In this document: positions 33,191 to 45,500 of the stretch, piece after piece
Layout of the letters: each line of letters opens with the position of its first letter
Numbering within the stretch: the stretch's first letter is position 1
Source of the DNA: Cynocephalus volans
Lineage: Eukaryota; Chordata; Mammalia; Dermoptera; Cynocephalidae
DNA: 64,000 nucleotides
Direction: 5' to 3'
Assembly (NCBI RefSeq): GCF_027409185.1
Contig: NC_084462.1
Location: forward strand, 23,783,577 to 23,847,576
Translations under genes and position numbers: made by a program
The notes under the pieces: generated by a model
The model's database searches: none
Told to the model about the DNA's origin: nothing
Seen by the model: only the letters and a program-made list of their open reading frames with translations

Positions 33191-35015
33191 TCCGTCACCC
33201 CTTTCTTGCCATTTGGCTGTAAATGAAGGCAGGCAGAGAGCTGGTTCCAATCATAACCACCTGCAGGCAGCCCCCGGGTAAGAGCTTACACCTGAGGGAC
33301 ATGGTGGATGCATAGATGGTGGCTCTGGAGTCTGTCCCTGGGTAACACTAGTGGGGCAATCCCTGCGCACAGAGTAAGCCTCATGTGCAGACTGAAGCCC
33401 AACCATGTGAAACCTCATGTAACACCCACAGAACGTCCCACAGGCAGCTGAACTGATGAAGGCGAACAAGGAAGCTGTTATGGAATCCTCTCGAACTCTC
33501 TCTCCCTGCATTCGAACCTGCACCTGTCTACCTGAAGCCATTACCTGAATTCCAATTACGGTCCTAGCTACTTCTTGCCAGTTCTTTATCCTCCCTTTTA
33601 TAACACAAAACACAAAACCCACCCAACAGGCATCATTCCATCTTCACCTTTCTCTCTCTACTTCTGTCCCTTGAATACAGCTCCACTGCCCGGTCCAAAT
33701 TGCTTTGCCAGTGTGACTGATTAGAACTTTTTTTCCACTCAAAGGTCTCAGCTCTGCTCCCACCACCCTTAGCCCAGCCCAGCACCTGACTTAGCCCCTG
33801 GGCTCTCCTCCTGATCTACTCTTTCTTGTCACTGTCAAATCTTGGTTCTCCTCTCTTCTTGCCAATTTATCCTTCTGTGACCACCCCTCTATAACAGGTA
33901 ATGTGTTACTGTGTTTTGCAGCTTTCAAAGTATTTTTACAGACGTGTGTAGAGACATGCATTTATACTGCGTCTTTTGGAAGTTAGCTCCTCCTCCCAGT
34001 AAGATCTCTATCGATCTTCTGCCTAAACGACTAAAACTGTTGGGGTTTTTGTTTGTTTTTCTGTCTTCACCTTCATTGTGCCTGAATTCTGCCTGCCATT
34101 ATTCTTTTAACCAACCTACATTCAGATCTTTTATTACCTTCCTGATAAAAAGCTATTTATAAGCTTTCAAGTACTCTTCCTACTGGGAAGGCCTCATTTC
34201 CCTTCCTCCAAAAACTCTTGATTGGTGATCTCCTTTAACCTTCTTTATTCTCTCTCTACATTCAGTTCCTGTCACAGACTGCTAAATTCGGACTGTGACT
34301 CCTGGAACGGAAGCCTTCAGGATCATGTGGCAGGTGAATGACAGCTCATGTCACAGCCAGGTGCCCTGTGCTCCCTGGATGTGTTTGTACATCCACGGTG
34401 CACTGCCTCGAGCTGTAAGCTCCTCAGAGCTGGTCACACTCCTCTTCCTTTATAAACTATTCAAATACTTATAGGAAGTTCTGGGTTGGTCCAGTTGCTC
34501 TCCAGATGCCAGCCCAGCTCTGAGATGTGTCCTCATGACCTGTGTTCTCTTTCCTCTGCCATTTGGCCTGTACCAGAGGCAAAATTGGGAGGCGCTGCTG
34601 TAAATGACTCCCAGTTTGCCTGCAATTGAAACCCAAATGATCAGAGAAGACTTAGTCTTGCATCCGAAGGTCAGATCCCAAAATTTCCAAGAGGATCATG
34701 CAAAATTTGTACCCGGTTTGGACAAATGAAGACAAGACTGTGAACATAGTCTATTGTCATTATTGTCTTTACTTTACTTCCTAAAGGGTGAGGAAGGCCC
34801 ATCCCACCCCAGTTGGATGACTTCAGAGCCACTAGAGTTGTACCAGCTTTACCCGGTATCTGCCACCTTTGGGTACTGCACACAGAGAGGCCCTGTCATC
34901 CACTCAGAGACAGGAAAGAGCTGCTGCATGGGCCCACCCATGCGGCTCAAGCCCATGAGCCAGTCAACAGCCCAGAGCCCTAAACTCATCTTGAGTCCAA
35001 GGTGAGTGAGGCAAA
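33191..35015. other. Intergenic, no recognised gene
   Basis: Contains weak L2 remnants (33645-33900 in + orientation; 34420-34480) and no supported gene. Confidence 0.35.
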
Positions 35016-35019
35016 ACAT

Positions 35020-35245
35020 ATACTAACGATAACAACAGCGTTACTAGCTACAGCAAGAGTTCATAGCGTACAGACAACATGTGGCTTTACAAGCATCCAC
35101 TCAATTAGAGCCTCATGACAACCCAGTTGCTGTTTGAACTCCTGTTTTACAGACAGAGAAACTGAGGCTCTAAAAGTTTAAGTAACTAGGAGATGAGTAC
35201 ATGGAACAAGCAAGATTAGAACCAAGGTCATCTGAATCCAGCAGC
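35020..35245 (+). mobile_element. MIR SINE
   Basis: TTCATAGCGTACAGACAACA, CTCATGACAACCCAGTTGC, CCTGTTTTACAGACAGAGAA, AACTGAGGCTC in order. Confidence 0.65.
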
Positions 35246-35249
35246 CATA

Positions 35250-36045
35250 TGCTACACACCATAGGTATGAAGGACATGGCTACAGCTTATTTGAGAATAA
35301 GGCCATAAGGCTTGGACTTTTTTTTGTTTTTGTTTTTATTTGATTTGATTAGGCACCAAGATCCTCATAAGCATACCCATTCAGACCCAGGCGCTTTTGC
35401 ACCAGCGTGACTGGACATGGACTAGGACTCCATTGTTGGTGGCTGGAGTCCGGCAGTAAGGACAAAGCAGCCAAAATGTCTGGAGGACACTCCCAGCCCA
35501 CAGCACAGCACATCGAAGGTCCCAGATGCCACCTACATAACAGGTGGAAAAGCTCAGATGCTCTGTTTGCTGGGCCAGTTTTTCTGCTCCCCAAGTCTAG
35601 ATGAAACTGGCAAGAAAGAGCGGAAGGACTTTGTAGAAGCTGAATGCCTTCCACCTATTGCAGGATGTTTCTAGATAGGAGACTTTCTCCTCGCCCAGGC
35701 AGGTGGAGAGTGATCAAGTCCACTGTCATGATGGGAAGTGACAGAGGGGGGCAGTGTGACGGCCCATGTTCCAGCCATGTGAGCGGCCAAAGATGCCTGC
35801 ATTTCCCACAGCTCAAGTGAACCCAGAAGAGGGTTAGCTGGGCTTGAGCTGTCCTACCAGTGCCCCACCTGAAGGACCCCCAACAATAGAGGTTGTGCAC
35901 TGCCTGGCTGGGGGCAGGAGGCAGAGCTACTGGGGCTGGAGACTGGGCAAGGGGCAGGCCCCTAGTGCCCCCTGAAGATTTCATTGTATTTTCCAAAAGT
36001 GGCCACAGCAATATTTCTGATTCTACATGCAATTCCATAACCTTG
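35250..36045. other. Intergenic, no recognised gene
   Basis: No supported gene. GTGCCCCCT at 35965 has a weak minus-strand CTCF core only. Confidence 0.3.
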
Positions 36046-36049
36046 CCAC

Positions 36050-36580
36050 TTCCTGACAAGAGGTGGTATCTATTTCCCCTCCCCTTGACACTAGGCATGA
36101 CTTTATGACCACCTCCAGGAATCGAATGCAGAGAAAGTGATGCTGTGTGCTTCTGAGGCTGGGTCATAAAGGCAATGCAGCCTCCACCTCTCCCTCCTCT
36201 CTCCCTCCTTCCTTCTTTCCTTCCCTTCCTCCCCTCTCTCCCTGGATGGTTGTCCTTGATCCCAGCCACCATCTTGTGAGGAAGCCCAGGCTACATGCAG
36301 GTGTTCTGACCAACAGCTGCACCTAAGATCTCAGCAGACTGCCAGACCAATCACTCTACTAGGAGTGAGTGGATTAGGAGTGAGTGGACGAGCTTTTAGG
36401 GAGTCCAGCCCCCAGCTGTGAGCCTCCCCAGCTGAGCCAGGTGGAGCACAAAAGAGGCATTCCCTGCTGATATCTGCCCCAAATTGAAGAAATTATGAGC
36501 AAAATAAACAATGTTGCCATTGTTTGAGCCCACTAAAGTTTGGGGTAATTCATTTTGCAGCCTAAGTAGTTGGAACACTG
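36050..36580 (+). mobile_element. MLT1-type MaLR LTR
   Basis: Words in order: CACTTCCTGACAAGAGGTGG, CACCATCTTGTGAGGAAGCC, GAGCAAAATAAACAATGTTG, CCACTAAAGTTTGGGGTAAT, AAGTAGTTGGAACAC. A polypyrimidine tract (36180-36243) has expanded inside it. Confidence 0.6.
36180..36243. repeat. Polypyrimidine tract (CTCC/CTTC-rich)
   Basis: About 60 bases of C and T only, apart from one A; it lies within the LTR above and creates a long spurious open frame on the other strand. Confidence 0.8.
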
Positions 36581-36599
36581 TGTTATCTAGGGAAGCAGC

Positions 36600-38775
36600 A
36601 ACGACCAACAGAGAGTTCAGCCTCTTACCTAAGAGACTCGATCCTCTCCTTCCACTCCATCCAACACACCAGAGAAGCCACAGCTTATAGAATAGGAAAA
36701 TAAAGGGGGGACAGTCTCCTAGAGGCAGGTCACTCCCTCCATCCACTCCAAGGAGAGGTAGGGGGAGGAGTAAAGGAACAGACCACCCTCACCTTCCCAC
36801 GCAGGCTCCCCAGCCACAGCCAGAAGGAAACCCAGTAAAGGAAGGAACTTTTGATCTGATAGGAGACTAGGGTTTTAAATTTGGCAAAATCTCAACCGAA
36901 AGTAACCAGGGAGTGTGGAATCTTCTCCAAGTGTCATGTAAAAATCTGTTACTCAAGGAGATGGGAGATTCAACAATACGGGGCAGGGGGGGCGGGCAAT
37001 GATGTGGAAAACAACTATTCCACAGCTGTACATCTCTGAACTGAGACTGCTCAATAAAGTGGTTACATTTGTCAAGTAACAAAATTAATTCCTACCCAAG
37101 AACAAAGCGTGGACACCATCCTTGGGGCAGTAGGAAATATTTATGTCAGGAGGTAGACGGTATAATAATTTCTGGCTGGAGGCATGAGAGTTTTCTTCTC
37201 ATTCACCTAAAGCTCCAAGCTATATATATTTAGAAATTGTCAATTTCCGTTTTCCTCTAAATCTTCTTTCTTATTGACATTTTATATAGGTCATTAGGCA
37301 ACTCTGCTTCCCATCCCACAGACCCATTCTTTCCCCATAATGTCCTTGAAGATGGTTCAGCTATGGGAATAAAAGTAAGAGCCATTGTCTTTTGAGGATA
37401 AATGGAACATATTTCTCAGTCCCCTACGAAGGGCCTTTGCCTCTTCCTATGAGACTTTTTCAAATACCCATCCTGGAAATTTTCCTTTCTTTATCAGCAC
37501 AGTGGCAAGGAAGGATTTGTATGCAGAAATAACTCTGTATGATAAGCAGAACCTGCTCCATGCCTTTCTAGGCTCCTGTGACGTCCTAACTGGAAGCTGG
37601 GGAAAACCATGGACTTTGCACATTAAGGCAACCAAGAGGCCAAGAGAAGTATTTGTATAGAAGGAAGAGTCTATTATATGCAAGTTATAAGGAAAGTAAT
37701 TGCCCACTAGAGGGTGAGATAGTGACTGCCTTCACAATTTAGTAGGGAAATGCTTCTCCAGTGAAGAGGAAGGCAGGTTGGGGAGAGACCTTTAATGACA
37801 CTTCTTTAGATAAGTCTGGGCATGGCTCACTTTTGCCAAGGAGGACTAGACAGTTCTGAAGGGCTGAGATCTGGAATTAGGCTTTCTAGCTGGGTGGGTC
37901 AAGACATAGAGAAAAGAAACCCGGTTGAGGACACCAGGAAGAAGTCCTGATCAGCATGAAACTTGAGTGTCCCTAGGGTCTACTGCAGATAGGCAAACAG
38001 TTGGTATTGGGAATCTTACGAAAAGTAGCAGGAGGCTCCAACATTAGCTGGGAATTCAGGAGCAGGTGATACTGGGAAGCAGGTAGGCAGTTGGTATCAG
38101 GGAGACCTGTCAGTAGGGATCTAGGATCTACCTGCTGTGACCATGAGCAGGGGAAGAACTCCAGCCCCTGGATGAGGAATAGCTGGGCTGAAGCCCTGTG
38201 CCTGTCTTAAACGTTCCAGTGTATTAGGCAAATTCCTAAGTCAGGACATCTGGCATGGGGAAAAGGCAGGATTCCAGATATGGGAACTCAGAATGAAAGG
38301 TTAAAGGAGACGGATCTTTAGAACCAAACAGAAATTCAGGTCACAGAACTGGTGCCCAAGAGTAACCAGAGTGACCTTCTGCTGAGACACAGCAGCCAGC
38401 TGGATCTTCTTACATTCATCCCCAAAGTGAATGGTGCTGCAGATGAGGGTGCACCCCCCCGTGGGTGGACCCTAGTCATTCCAGCCGAGTGAACCAGAGC
38501 AAGACTCGATTTCCTCCTCCCTCTGGGTCACCTTGCTGCAGTCCAGCCATCTTCTTGTCCCTATGCTTAAAACTAAGGACAGAAGAAATGTCACACTGGT
38601 CTAATACCATGATTTGTGCACCAGATGCAATATTCTATCACTAAAGGGGAGCACAAGAGCTATTTTTATAATTGTGTGCACATATATCCTCAAAAGACTA
38701 AAAAGTATCCTTGAAACAGCAAGGCTTCTTATATAATTCGTTAGAGATCAATGAGCTACACTCTTCAACTGTTCT
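36600..38775. other. Intergenic, no recognised gene
   Basis: No exon or confidently named repeat. The short frames at 37385-37707 overlap on both strands and are not supported. Confidence 0.35.
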
Positions 38776-39075
38776 GTGCCATTCAACGTCAAAGAACCTC
38801 AGAATGATAAATGCATCTGAGGGATCTTCTAGTTTGCCTTGTTTCCAATACAACATTCCCAACAAGAGACTATCTACCCTCCCTTTGGCCATCTTTGAAA
38901 CCATCCCTGCCTAAGGCAAAGGTTTTCCTTGTATTTTACAAAGCTTTTCCTTACATCAAGCCGGAATAAGCATCCCTAACAATTCCCACACAGTGGTCTT
39001 TGTTTTGTCTGCTGGAATCACAAAGCAGAAATCTGCTTCCTTTTCCACATGTAGAGGCAAGATTCAGGCACTGTT

Positions 39076-39457
39076 ACGGGCTGAATTATGTCACCCACAA
39101 ATTCCTATGTTAAAGTCTTAACCCCCAGAACCTCAGAATGCGTCTGTATTAGGAGACAGGGCCTTTAAAGAGGTAATAAGTTAAAATGAGGTCACTAGGG
39201 TGGACCCTAACTTAATATGTCTGTTGTCCTTAAGAGAAGAGGAGATTAGGACACAGACACACACACAGGAAAGACCACATGAAGACACAGAAGAAGACAG
39301 CTATCTGCAGACCAAGGAGAGAGGCCTCAGACAGAACTAAACTGGCCAACACCTTGATCTTGGACATTTAGCCTCCAGAATTGTGAGAAAGTAAATTTGT
39401 TTTTCAAGCTGCATAGTCCATGGTACTCTGTTATGGTGGCCCTAGCAAACTAACACA
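39076..39457 (+). mobile_element. MaLR-type LTR (MLT1-like)
   Basis: GTTACGGGCTGAATTATGTC, CCCCAGAACCTCAGAATGCG, AGAGGAGATTAGGACACAGA, CACCTTGATCTTGGACATTT, CCTCCAGAATTGTGAGAAAG and the end CCCTAGCAAACTAACACA: a nearly full-length copy. Confidence 0.8.
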
Positions 39458-39709
39458 GGCAGCCGTCCAATCTCCTCTCCAACCTAAGCAGACCCTGCCC
39501 CTCTTACTGGGCCATGGAGAAGGTTTCCCTGCCCTTCCCTGGGTGGGTAGCTCTCCTCCACCTGCACTCCAGTTCATTCCAGTGCCTAGAAGGTGGAGCA
39601 GGTAGTCTGACCATCACAGAGGAAGGCGTGCATCTCACCTCATGTTTGGACACTGTGCTGCCATCCCTGGACTCCAAGGTTCGTTAACATTTTATTGAAC
39701 CATACTCTT

Positions 39710-39858
39710 TTTTTTTTTTTTTTTTTTTTGTCGTTTTTCGTGACCGGCGCTCAGCCAGTGAGTGTACCGGTCATTCCTATATAGGATCCGAACCCGCGGT
39801 GGGAGCATCGCCGCGCTCCCAGCGCTGCACTCTACCGAGTGCTCCACGGGCTCAGCCC
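39710..39858 (-). mobile_element. tRNA-derived SINE with target-site duplication
   Basis: On the minus strand: GGCTGAGCCCGTGGAGCACT, box B-like GCGGGTTCGGATCC, TATATAGGAATGACCGGT, then a partial second unit (CACTCACTGGCTGAGCG) and an A-rich tail. TGAACCATACTCTT (39696-39709) and TGAACCACACTCTT (39859-39872) are the target-site duplication with one difference, so this is a fairly recent insertion. Confidence 0.88.
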
Positions 39859-40339
39859 TGAACCACACTCTTGGCTCACTCTGAGCTTAGAGTCCATGAA
39901 GAGCCCAAGTCTTGTTCACTAACATTGCTGTCACAAAGCCACATCTGCCACTTCCAGTACTCTCATACTTATTTTTTCCAGACTAATGTTCTGTCTTGGG
40001 TGGTGGCCACAGGGATATTAAATAGATATTTCCACCTAAATACAGAACATTTGGCTCTATTACACTCTAACTTGTCCATTCCCTGTTTGTTTGTTGGATG
40101 GTGGGTGGAGCAGGGATTGCTTTTCTACTTTCAACATACTAGTGAACAATCTTAGCACAAATCTAATTTTATGTCACCAACACTCATATATATAACATTG
40201 ATAAAAATGTTGAACAGGAACAACAAGACAGAGCCACTAGCCTGCCTCTGGAGACTCCATTCATTGAAAGCTGATGTGCATTTGTTAATATAACTTGGGT
40301 CTGATAATTCCACTAGTTAAAAACGCTATCTAACTCTGC

Positions 40340-41745
40340 TCTTACCTGCCATCTACTCATTCAGCAAACACTCATTGAGGGTCACACTTCTCTAGCTTGT
40401 CTCCCTGGGATAAGATCCACAAACTTAACAATTTTCTACGTAAAGCAGTATCTCCAAATATTTGTCCTTTGTACCACACTTGGGATCCTTCATCCTAGTG
40501 TTCTAAGATTCAATGATTACACCTGTTTTACTCCAGTCACACCATCTATAATTTTTCAAGTCTTAAATATATATCCCCTTAGACTTGCATTTCTGGCCAT
40601 ACGGCAGATAGATGATCAGGGAAACTCTCCCACTACAGCATACCTAAAAATGGTGGGTTCAACACAAAAGCGTCTTTTATAATGCATGAATAAAATGGTG
40701 GGAAAGTAAAGAAGTTCCTTGGAGGCCAGAAGTGACAAGTAGGCAGCAATCGGGGGGATAAGCGTGCCCTGGATCACTTGTATCCATCCCTGGTGTCTAA
40801 AGCATGGGCTTTAACAGGCCACACATGAGGGGGTGGGAAACAAAGCCAGGGACCTGAGGCCTCTGCCTACAGCTGGAAACCACGGTGAATTAGAATAAAA
40901 CTCACCCTGAAGAGGAAGACGACAGAGATATGTGCCTGCTTGGGCCCTTCCTAACCACAAGGCCACCCTCACAAAGTTTGAAGCACAAAATCACACTATT
41001 GGTGCGGCCCCAAAGATCTCTCTCTACCTAAATTTTGTTCATCATGACCCTGACTTATTCATATTCATGGGGACATGACAGAATCAAACACAGATTCTCT
41101 CTGAGGACTGCACCATAAACCCAGGGCTCAACCAGCTCCCAAGGAAGTCATGGTGAGAAAGTCACTGGGCACACGAGGACACAGACCCTTGAGGTCCCTA
41201 GTGCACGGTGTCAGTAGCAAAATCAGGGATGCTTCCCTCTAGTATTAACTCCACCAGCTTTCACAACATGAGAGTAAACTTGGGAGCCCACTGTTTCTAG
41301 AGTGCCCTCCAGGAACTTCTATTTGTTCAGCATGTCCTGCCTGTTGTCAAGCATGGTGGCTCTTTGTAATCATAAGTCATTATGTCTTGTGGTTTTTACC
41401 CTTACCTTTGAGAGCTTTCAAAACTCTTGGGTGCGTGCCACCTGATCTCATTAGCTGAGCTTGTTTGCCAACAGATCTAGAAGCTTGGAGTTGCCGACAC
41501 TATTTCCTGTAGTCCCTCTGACTACCTGTGAGACCAGTAACCTCAATTCTTGAGATTGAGCCTTAGTAAATAATCAGAGATGTCTTTCATGACTATGCAC
41601 AAAGATGTGTTGCTTTTCTCAAAGCACTCCTATGAAATTGTTTTATTTTATTATTTACACGTTTATCATCCTTTTCCTCCATATGGACATAAACTCCATC
41701 ATTTCCTCTGCTAATTAAGATTATGATAATAATAATAATAATGAT
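40340..41745. other. Intergenic, no recognised gene
   Basis: 40590-41150 has weak resemblance to the 5' region of old L1 elements; I cannot confirm it. No exon is seen. Confidence 0.3.
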
Positions 41746-41754
41746 CATAATGAT

Positions 41755-42000
41755 GGGTCACATGAGTGCTTACTGTGTGCCAAGCACTTTTCTATGTACT
41801 GTATATACACATTATGTCATTTAACTCTCACCAAGACCTTATGAGGTTAATATAATTATCACCATTATCAATAATTATCAATGATTAACTATCACCACTT
41901 TACAGATGAAACTGAAGGCTTAGAGAGGTTATTAAAAAGTACCAAATGCATGACTAGTTAATGGTGGAGCTGAGATTTGAAGCCAGCTCCATATAACTAT
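41755..42000 (+). mobile_element. MIR SINE
   Basis: Long MIR: GAGTGCTTACTGTGTGCCAA, CATTTAACTCTCACCAAGAC, CTTTACAGATGAAACTGAAG, TAATGGTGGAGCTGAGATTT. A short (ATA)n run precedes it at 41728-41742. Confidence 0.75.
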
Positions 42001-42004
42001 AATT

Positions 42005-43315
42005 TTTATTCTCTGAGTAAGTACACTATGCCTGCTGTATAGTGAAATTTAAGAGGAGCTATGCCAGTCTCTGAAGTCATTTGTGCAATAGACAGTATCT
42101 CAGAGAAAAGTATCCTAGCTACTTGTCTATCTGGCAGAACATGTTGGTTAGTCTACTTAAATCTGTGTCCCTAGTTCTATCGATCTCAGCTATTATGCTT
42201 TTCCCTGGCTGGCAGAGCCCTGACTTCATTTAGGTTCTCACCTTCCATATAACTCACAGGTACCATACCCCATGCAGTAAATCTTCATAAGTCTCAGCCA
42301 ATCGCGGTAATTCCATCCTCTATGTGTTGATAGTTCCTGGCATGGGCATATGATGCTATTCTAGCTGATGAGATGTGAAAGGCTACTGGGAATGGGGATG
42401 GGATACAGCGAGTTATGAGGTTTTTCTTGCTCTTAAAAGGGGATACAAGACAGAAGACAGCCCAGTTCCTTTTACATTCCCTGGATATGGCTGTATGAGA
42501 AAGAGAAGACTGGAGCTGTGGCAGCAATCTTGGGGCCATGAGGGAAAACAGCCAAAAGCCTCTGTCACGTGTGCTGCAAATTTTTCTGACTTGTCTTTTA
42601 ATTTTGTAATTTAATTCCTGTATGTGGTATTTTTTTTTTAAAAAAAAACTGGTTTTAAAAGGATTTGAATTTTAAAATCTATTATTTTTTATGGTCCCTG
42701 TTTCCAGTATTTTTTTGAATTGGAACTTTGTGTTGTAAGTGATAAAAATTGAGCTAAAATAAGTTCAGGCAAAAATGAGAGTTTATGAACTCACATAACC
42801 AGAAAGGACAGGGGGTAAGGCAGCATTACAGAAGCAGGGGCCAGGCACAACCAGGCCTCTCCTTGCTCCTCAACTTGCTTTTCTCTCCTCGTCAGTTTTA
42901 TTTTCTCACTATGGCTATGTCCAGACAGCTAGAATCACCTCCAAAGGCAGGGCCAGAACACGCATCTCCTTGGTTTCATGAACAGAAAGTGGTTCAAGGA
43001 ATCTCCAGGTGACTCAGATTGGCGGCCAGAGGAACGATTAGCCCAGCTGGGATGAGAAGTTCACCTCCAGACCAGTCACTGTGGCCAGGAGAGTGGAATT
43101 ACACAAGGAGATGAGATGACACCACCTGTTCAAACCACATCTCCATGGCGGGGGAGGGGTGGAGGGTCCTCAGAAGAGGAGGATTTAAATTTGAAAATCC
43201 ACCTTGTCTGCTGGGCAAACAAGTCACTGTATGCGCCCCTCAGGTTTCATGCTTAATAACCCCCCCACTCCTCAACATGTGTAAATAGTAATACCTCTTT
43301 TCTCCTGTGACTCAT
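42005..43315. other. Intergenic, no recognised gene
   Basis: 42290-42560 resembles part of a widespread old repeat but is not named. A T-run followed by an A-run sits at 42631-42649. No gene. Confidence 0.3.
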
Positions 43316-43319
43316 ATGG

Positions 43320-43448
43320 TTTTATATTTCACACTTAAATTTTTAATCCGTCTGGAATTATTTTGATATAAGTACAAAGTGTATATCTAATGTTTTATGT
43401 TTTCCAGATTGGTTGCCAATTGCCCAACATACATCTTATGATGAGTTA
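43320..43448 (-). mobile_element. L1 LINE ORF2 fragment
   Basis: Reverse-orientation ORF2 words: TTTTTAATCCGTCTGGAATT, ATTTTGATATAAGTACAAAG, GATTGGTTGCCAATTGCCC. Confidence 0.55.
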
Positions 43449-43464
43449 TAAAAACAAGACCTGT

Positions 43465-43638
43465 TCAGCCAGCCCCATGGCTCACTCGGGAGGGTGTGGT
43501 GCTGATAGCGCTGATGCCACGGGCGATCCTATATAGGGATGGCCAGTGCACTCACTGGCTGAACATGGTACAGACAACACCAAGCCAAGGGTTGCGATCC
43601 CCTTACCAGTCAAAAAAAAAAAAAAAAAAAAGAAAAAA
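43465..43638 (+). mobile_element. tRNA-derived SINE, dimer, with target-site duplication
   Basis: First unit CAGCCAGCCCCATGGCTCAC ... GGGTGTGGTGCTGATAGC, linker CCTATATAGGGATGGCC, second unit AGTGCACTCACTGGCTGAAC ... CAACACCAAGCCAAGGGTT, then CCCCTTACCAGTC and a long A-tail. The flanks AAAAACAAGACCTGT (43450-43464) and a near copy with three extra bases ending at 43654 are the duplication. Confidence 0.85.
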
Positions 43639-43698
43639 AAACAAGAAGACCTGTAGCAACCATGAATATTTTCTTCCTTATTTGTATTATATTTTATA

Positions 43699-44365
43699 CA
43701 GTTGTGCATCATTTAATGAAGGGAATACATCCTGAGAAATGCCTTGTTAGGTGATTTTGTTGTACAAAGTGTATTATGAAAGGGAACAGCAATGAATTTT
43801 CCTGTTATCCACACTGGCCACTAGTTGCATGAGTGTGGGATCTCCAAATATGTTACTACATCTCTCTGTGCCTCACTTTCTGCATCTGTTAAATGGGGAT
43901 TAGAATAACACCACCCCCACAAAGTTATGAAAATTAAATTACAGGTAAGGATTGTGCCTGGAGCTCAGCAAGTACTCAGTGAGTATAGGCTAACTGTTGT
44001 TAACTATTATTTTACTATGGGGATGGGTGGGAATCATTTTTAAAAATACAGTTCTGAAGTAAACAACAACCCTTTCACTTGGGGTCAGATCTAATTAGTC
44101 AAATGCTTGGTTTTCTATCTTAAAGGTCTGTGCTACCTTTGGGAGGGTCACCCTGAGGGTAAGCTAGGCACTCCTCCTCAACATGTTTTGCAGTAGGTTG
44201 GTTTACGCCAGCATCACCACAAACTCATGAGTAACGTGTTGCACTACGATGTTGAGATGGGTACAACATCGCTAGGCAACAGGAATTTTTCAGCTCCATT
44301 ATAACTTATGGGACCACCAATATGCAGTCCACTGTTGACCGAAACATTGTTATACAGCACATTAT
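43699..44365 (+). mobile_element. DNA transposon, split, with a MIR inside
   Basis: 43699-43768 is the 5' end (GTGCATCATTTAATGAAGGG, GAGAAATGCCTTGTTAGG); 44190-44365 the 3' half (TGCACTACGATGTTGAGATG, TATGGGACCACCAATATGC, TGTTGACCGAAACATTGTTA). A reversed MIR at about 43790-43990 and other sequence lie between, so the element was internally altered or is two copies. Confidence 0.5.
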
Positions 44366-45030
44366 TATATTTATATATTTCTGTGTATTTACTAATCACT
44401 CCTTGTACCTCTCTCTGTTTCCCCTATTATTTTACAGAAAGAATATTGCTAATTTTACATCAGAAGCAGTTAACTTACAAGTCAGATTTTGGTTACAGTG
44501 AGATTGGAACTGAACTAGAAGAGAAATTAACAATACCCAATGGCAGATACGTGACTAACAGGGACTTTGTGGAAAAGAGCCAAAGCATTTCACTTGTATG
44601 AGAGACAGTATCTTAAGGGAAAACACAACATGTTTGTTATTGTTGTTGTGTGGAAGTTAAATCTGGATTAAGGGTGAGAATGTATGCTGAGAAGCCCTAG
44701 CGATGGATTTTGCTGCTCAGCTTTACCATCCGCTCTTGGCTCTCAGCTTGATTCGCTCCCTTTTGTGTTCCATTCTGTGTTGAAGAAGTCTCAGACCTTG
44801 CAAGTTACAATTTCCAGTCTCCTTTGCCAAAAGGAGATTCTGATGTCATTTCCTGCGGGGGTAGTGGCCGCAGCAACAGCTTTAGCACTGGTGACAGCAA
44901 GACTGCAAGGGTGATAGCTGGTGGCAAAGCAGTCACAGTGGCCTGGGGTGCAAGTTCATGGGTGCCCAGGACCTGGGAGCTGGACGCACAGCCCACAGAC
45001 ATGGTTTAAAACTCAGATAGCAAAATAATG
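44366..45030. other. Intergenic, no recognised gene
   Basis: No exon supported. 44850-45005 is locally GC-rich with open frames on both strands, but no domain. Confidence 0.35.
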
Positions 45031-45500
45031 GCTCCCCAAGGACATCCACGTCCTAATCCTGAAACCTGTAAATATGTTACTTTTTCTGGCAAAAAAAGAC
45101 TTTGCAGATTCAGTCAAGGATCTCGAGGTTGGGAGATTAGTCTGGATTATCCAGGTGGGCTCAGTGTAATCAGAAGAGTCCTTTATTAGAGGGAAGCAGG
45201 AGGCTCAGAGTCAGAGAAGAAGTGAGGACAAAAGCAGAGGTCAGAGAGAGAGAGATTTGAAGATGCTACGCTGTTGGGTTTTGGAGATGGAAGAAGGGAC
45301 CTCAAGCCAAGGAAGCAGACAGCCAAAAAAGACAGGAAAGAGGGGACATAGATTCTCTCCTAGAGTTTCCAGAAAGAATGCATCCCTGTAAGACCCAATT
45401 TCAGACTTCTGACCTCCAGAACTGTAAGAGATTAAGTATGTATTGTTGAAGCCACTAAATTTGATGCAATTTGTTATAGCAGCAATAGGAAACTGATACA
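45030..45500 (+). mobile_element. MaLR-type LTR (MLT1-like)
   Basis: CATCCACGTCCTAATCCTGA, CTTTGCAGATTCAGTCAAGG, TTTCAGACTTCTGACCTCCA, GAACTGTAAGAGATTAAG and the end TTATAGCAGCAATAGGAAAC TGATACAG. Confidence 0.7.

Larger units (their letters stand above)
38778..40330 (+). mobile_element. CR1/L3 LINE 3' remnant, split by two later insertions
   Basis: Three segments keep the order of amniote CR1/L3 sequence: 38778-39075 (TCAAAGAACCTCAGAATGAT, CTTTTCCTTACATCAAGCC, CTTCCTTTTCCACATG), 39458-39695 and 39873-39960 (GGTAGTCTGACCATCACAGA, CTCTTGGCTCACTCTGAGC, TTAGAGTCCATGAAGAGCCC), and 40190-40240 (AACATTGATAAAAATGTTGA). An LTR (39076-39457) and a tRNA-SINE (39710-39858) separate them. No open frame. 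Confidence 0.55.

Noticed and set aside
35655..36272. 205-codon minus-strand open frame
   Set aside because: Its N-terminal part is the complement of a polypyrimidine tract inside an MLT1-type LTR; no splice context or domain.
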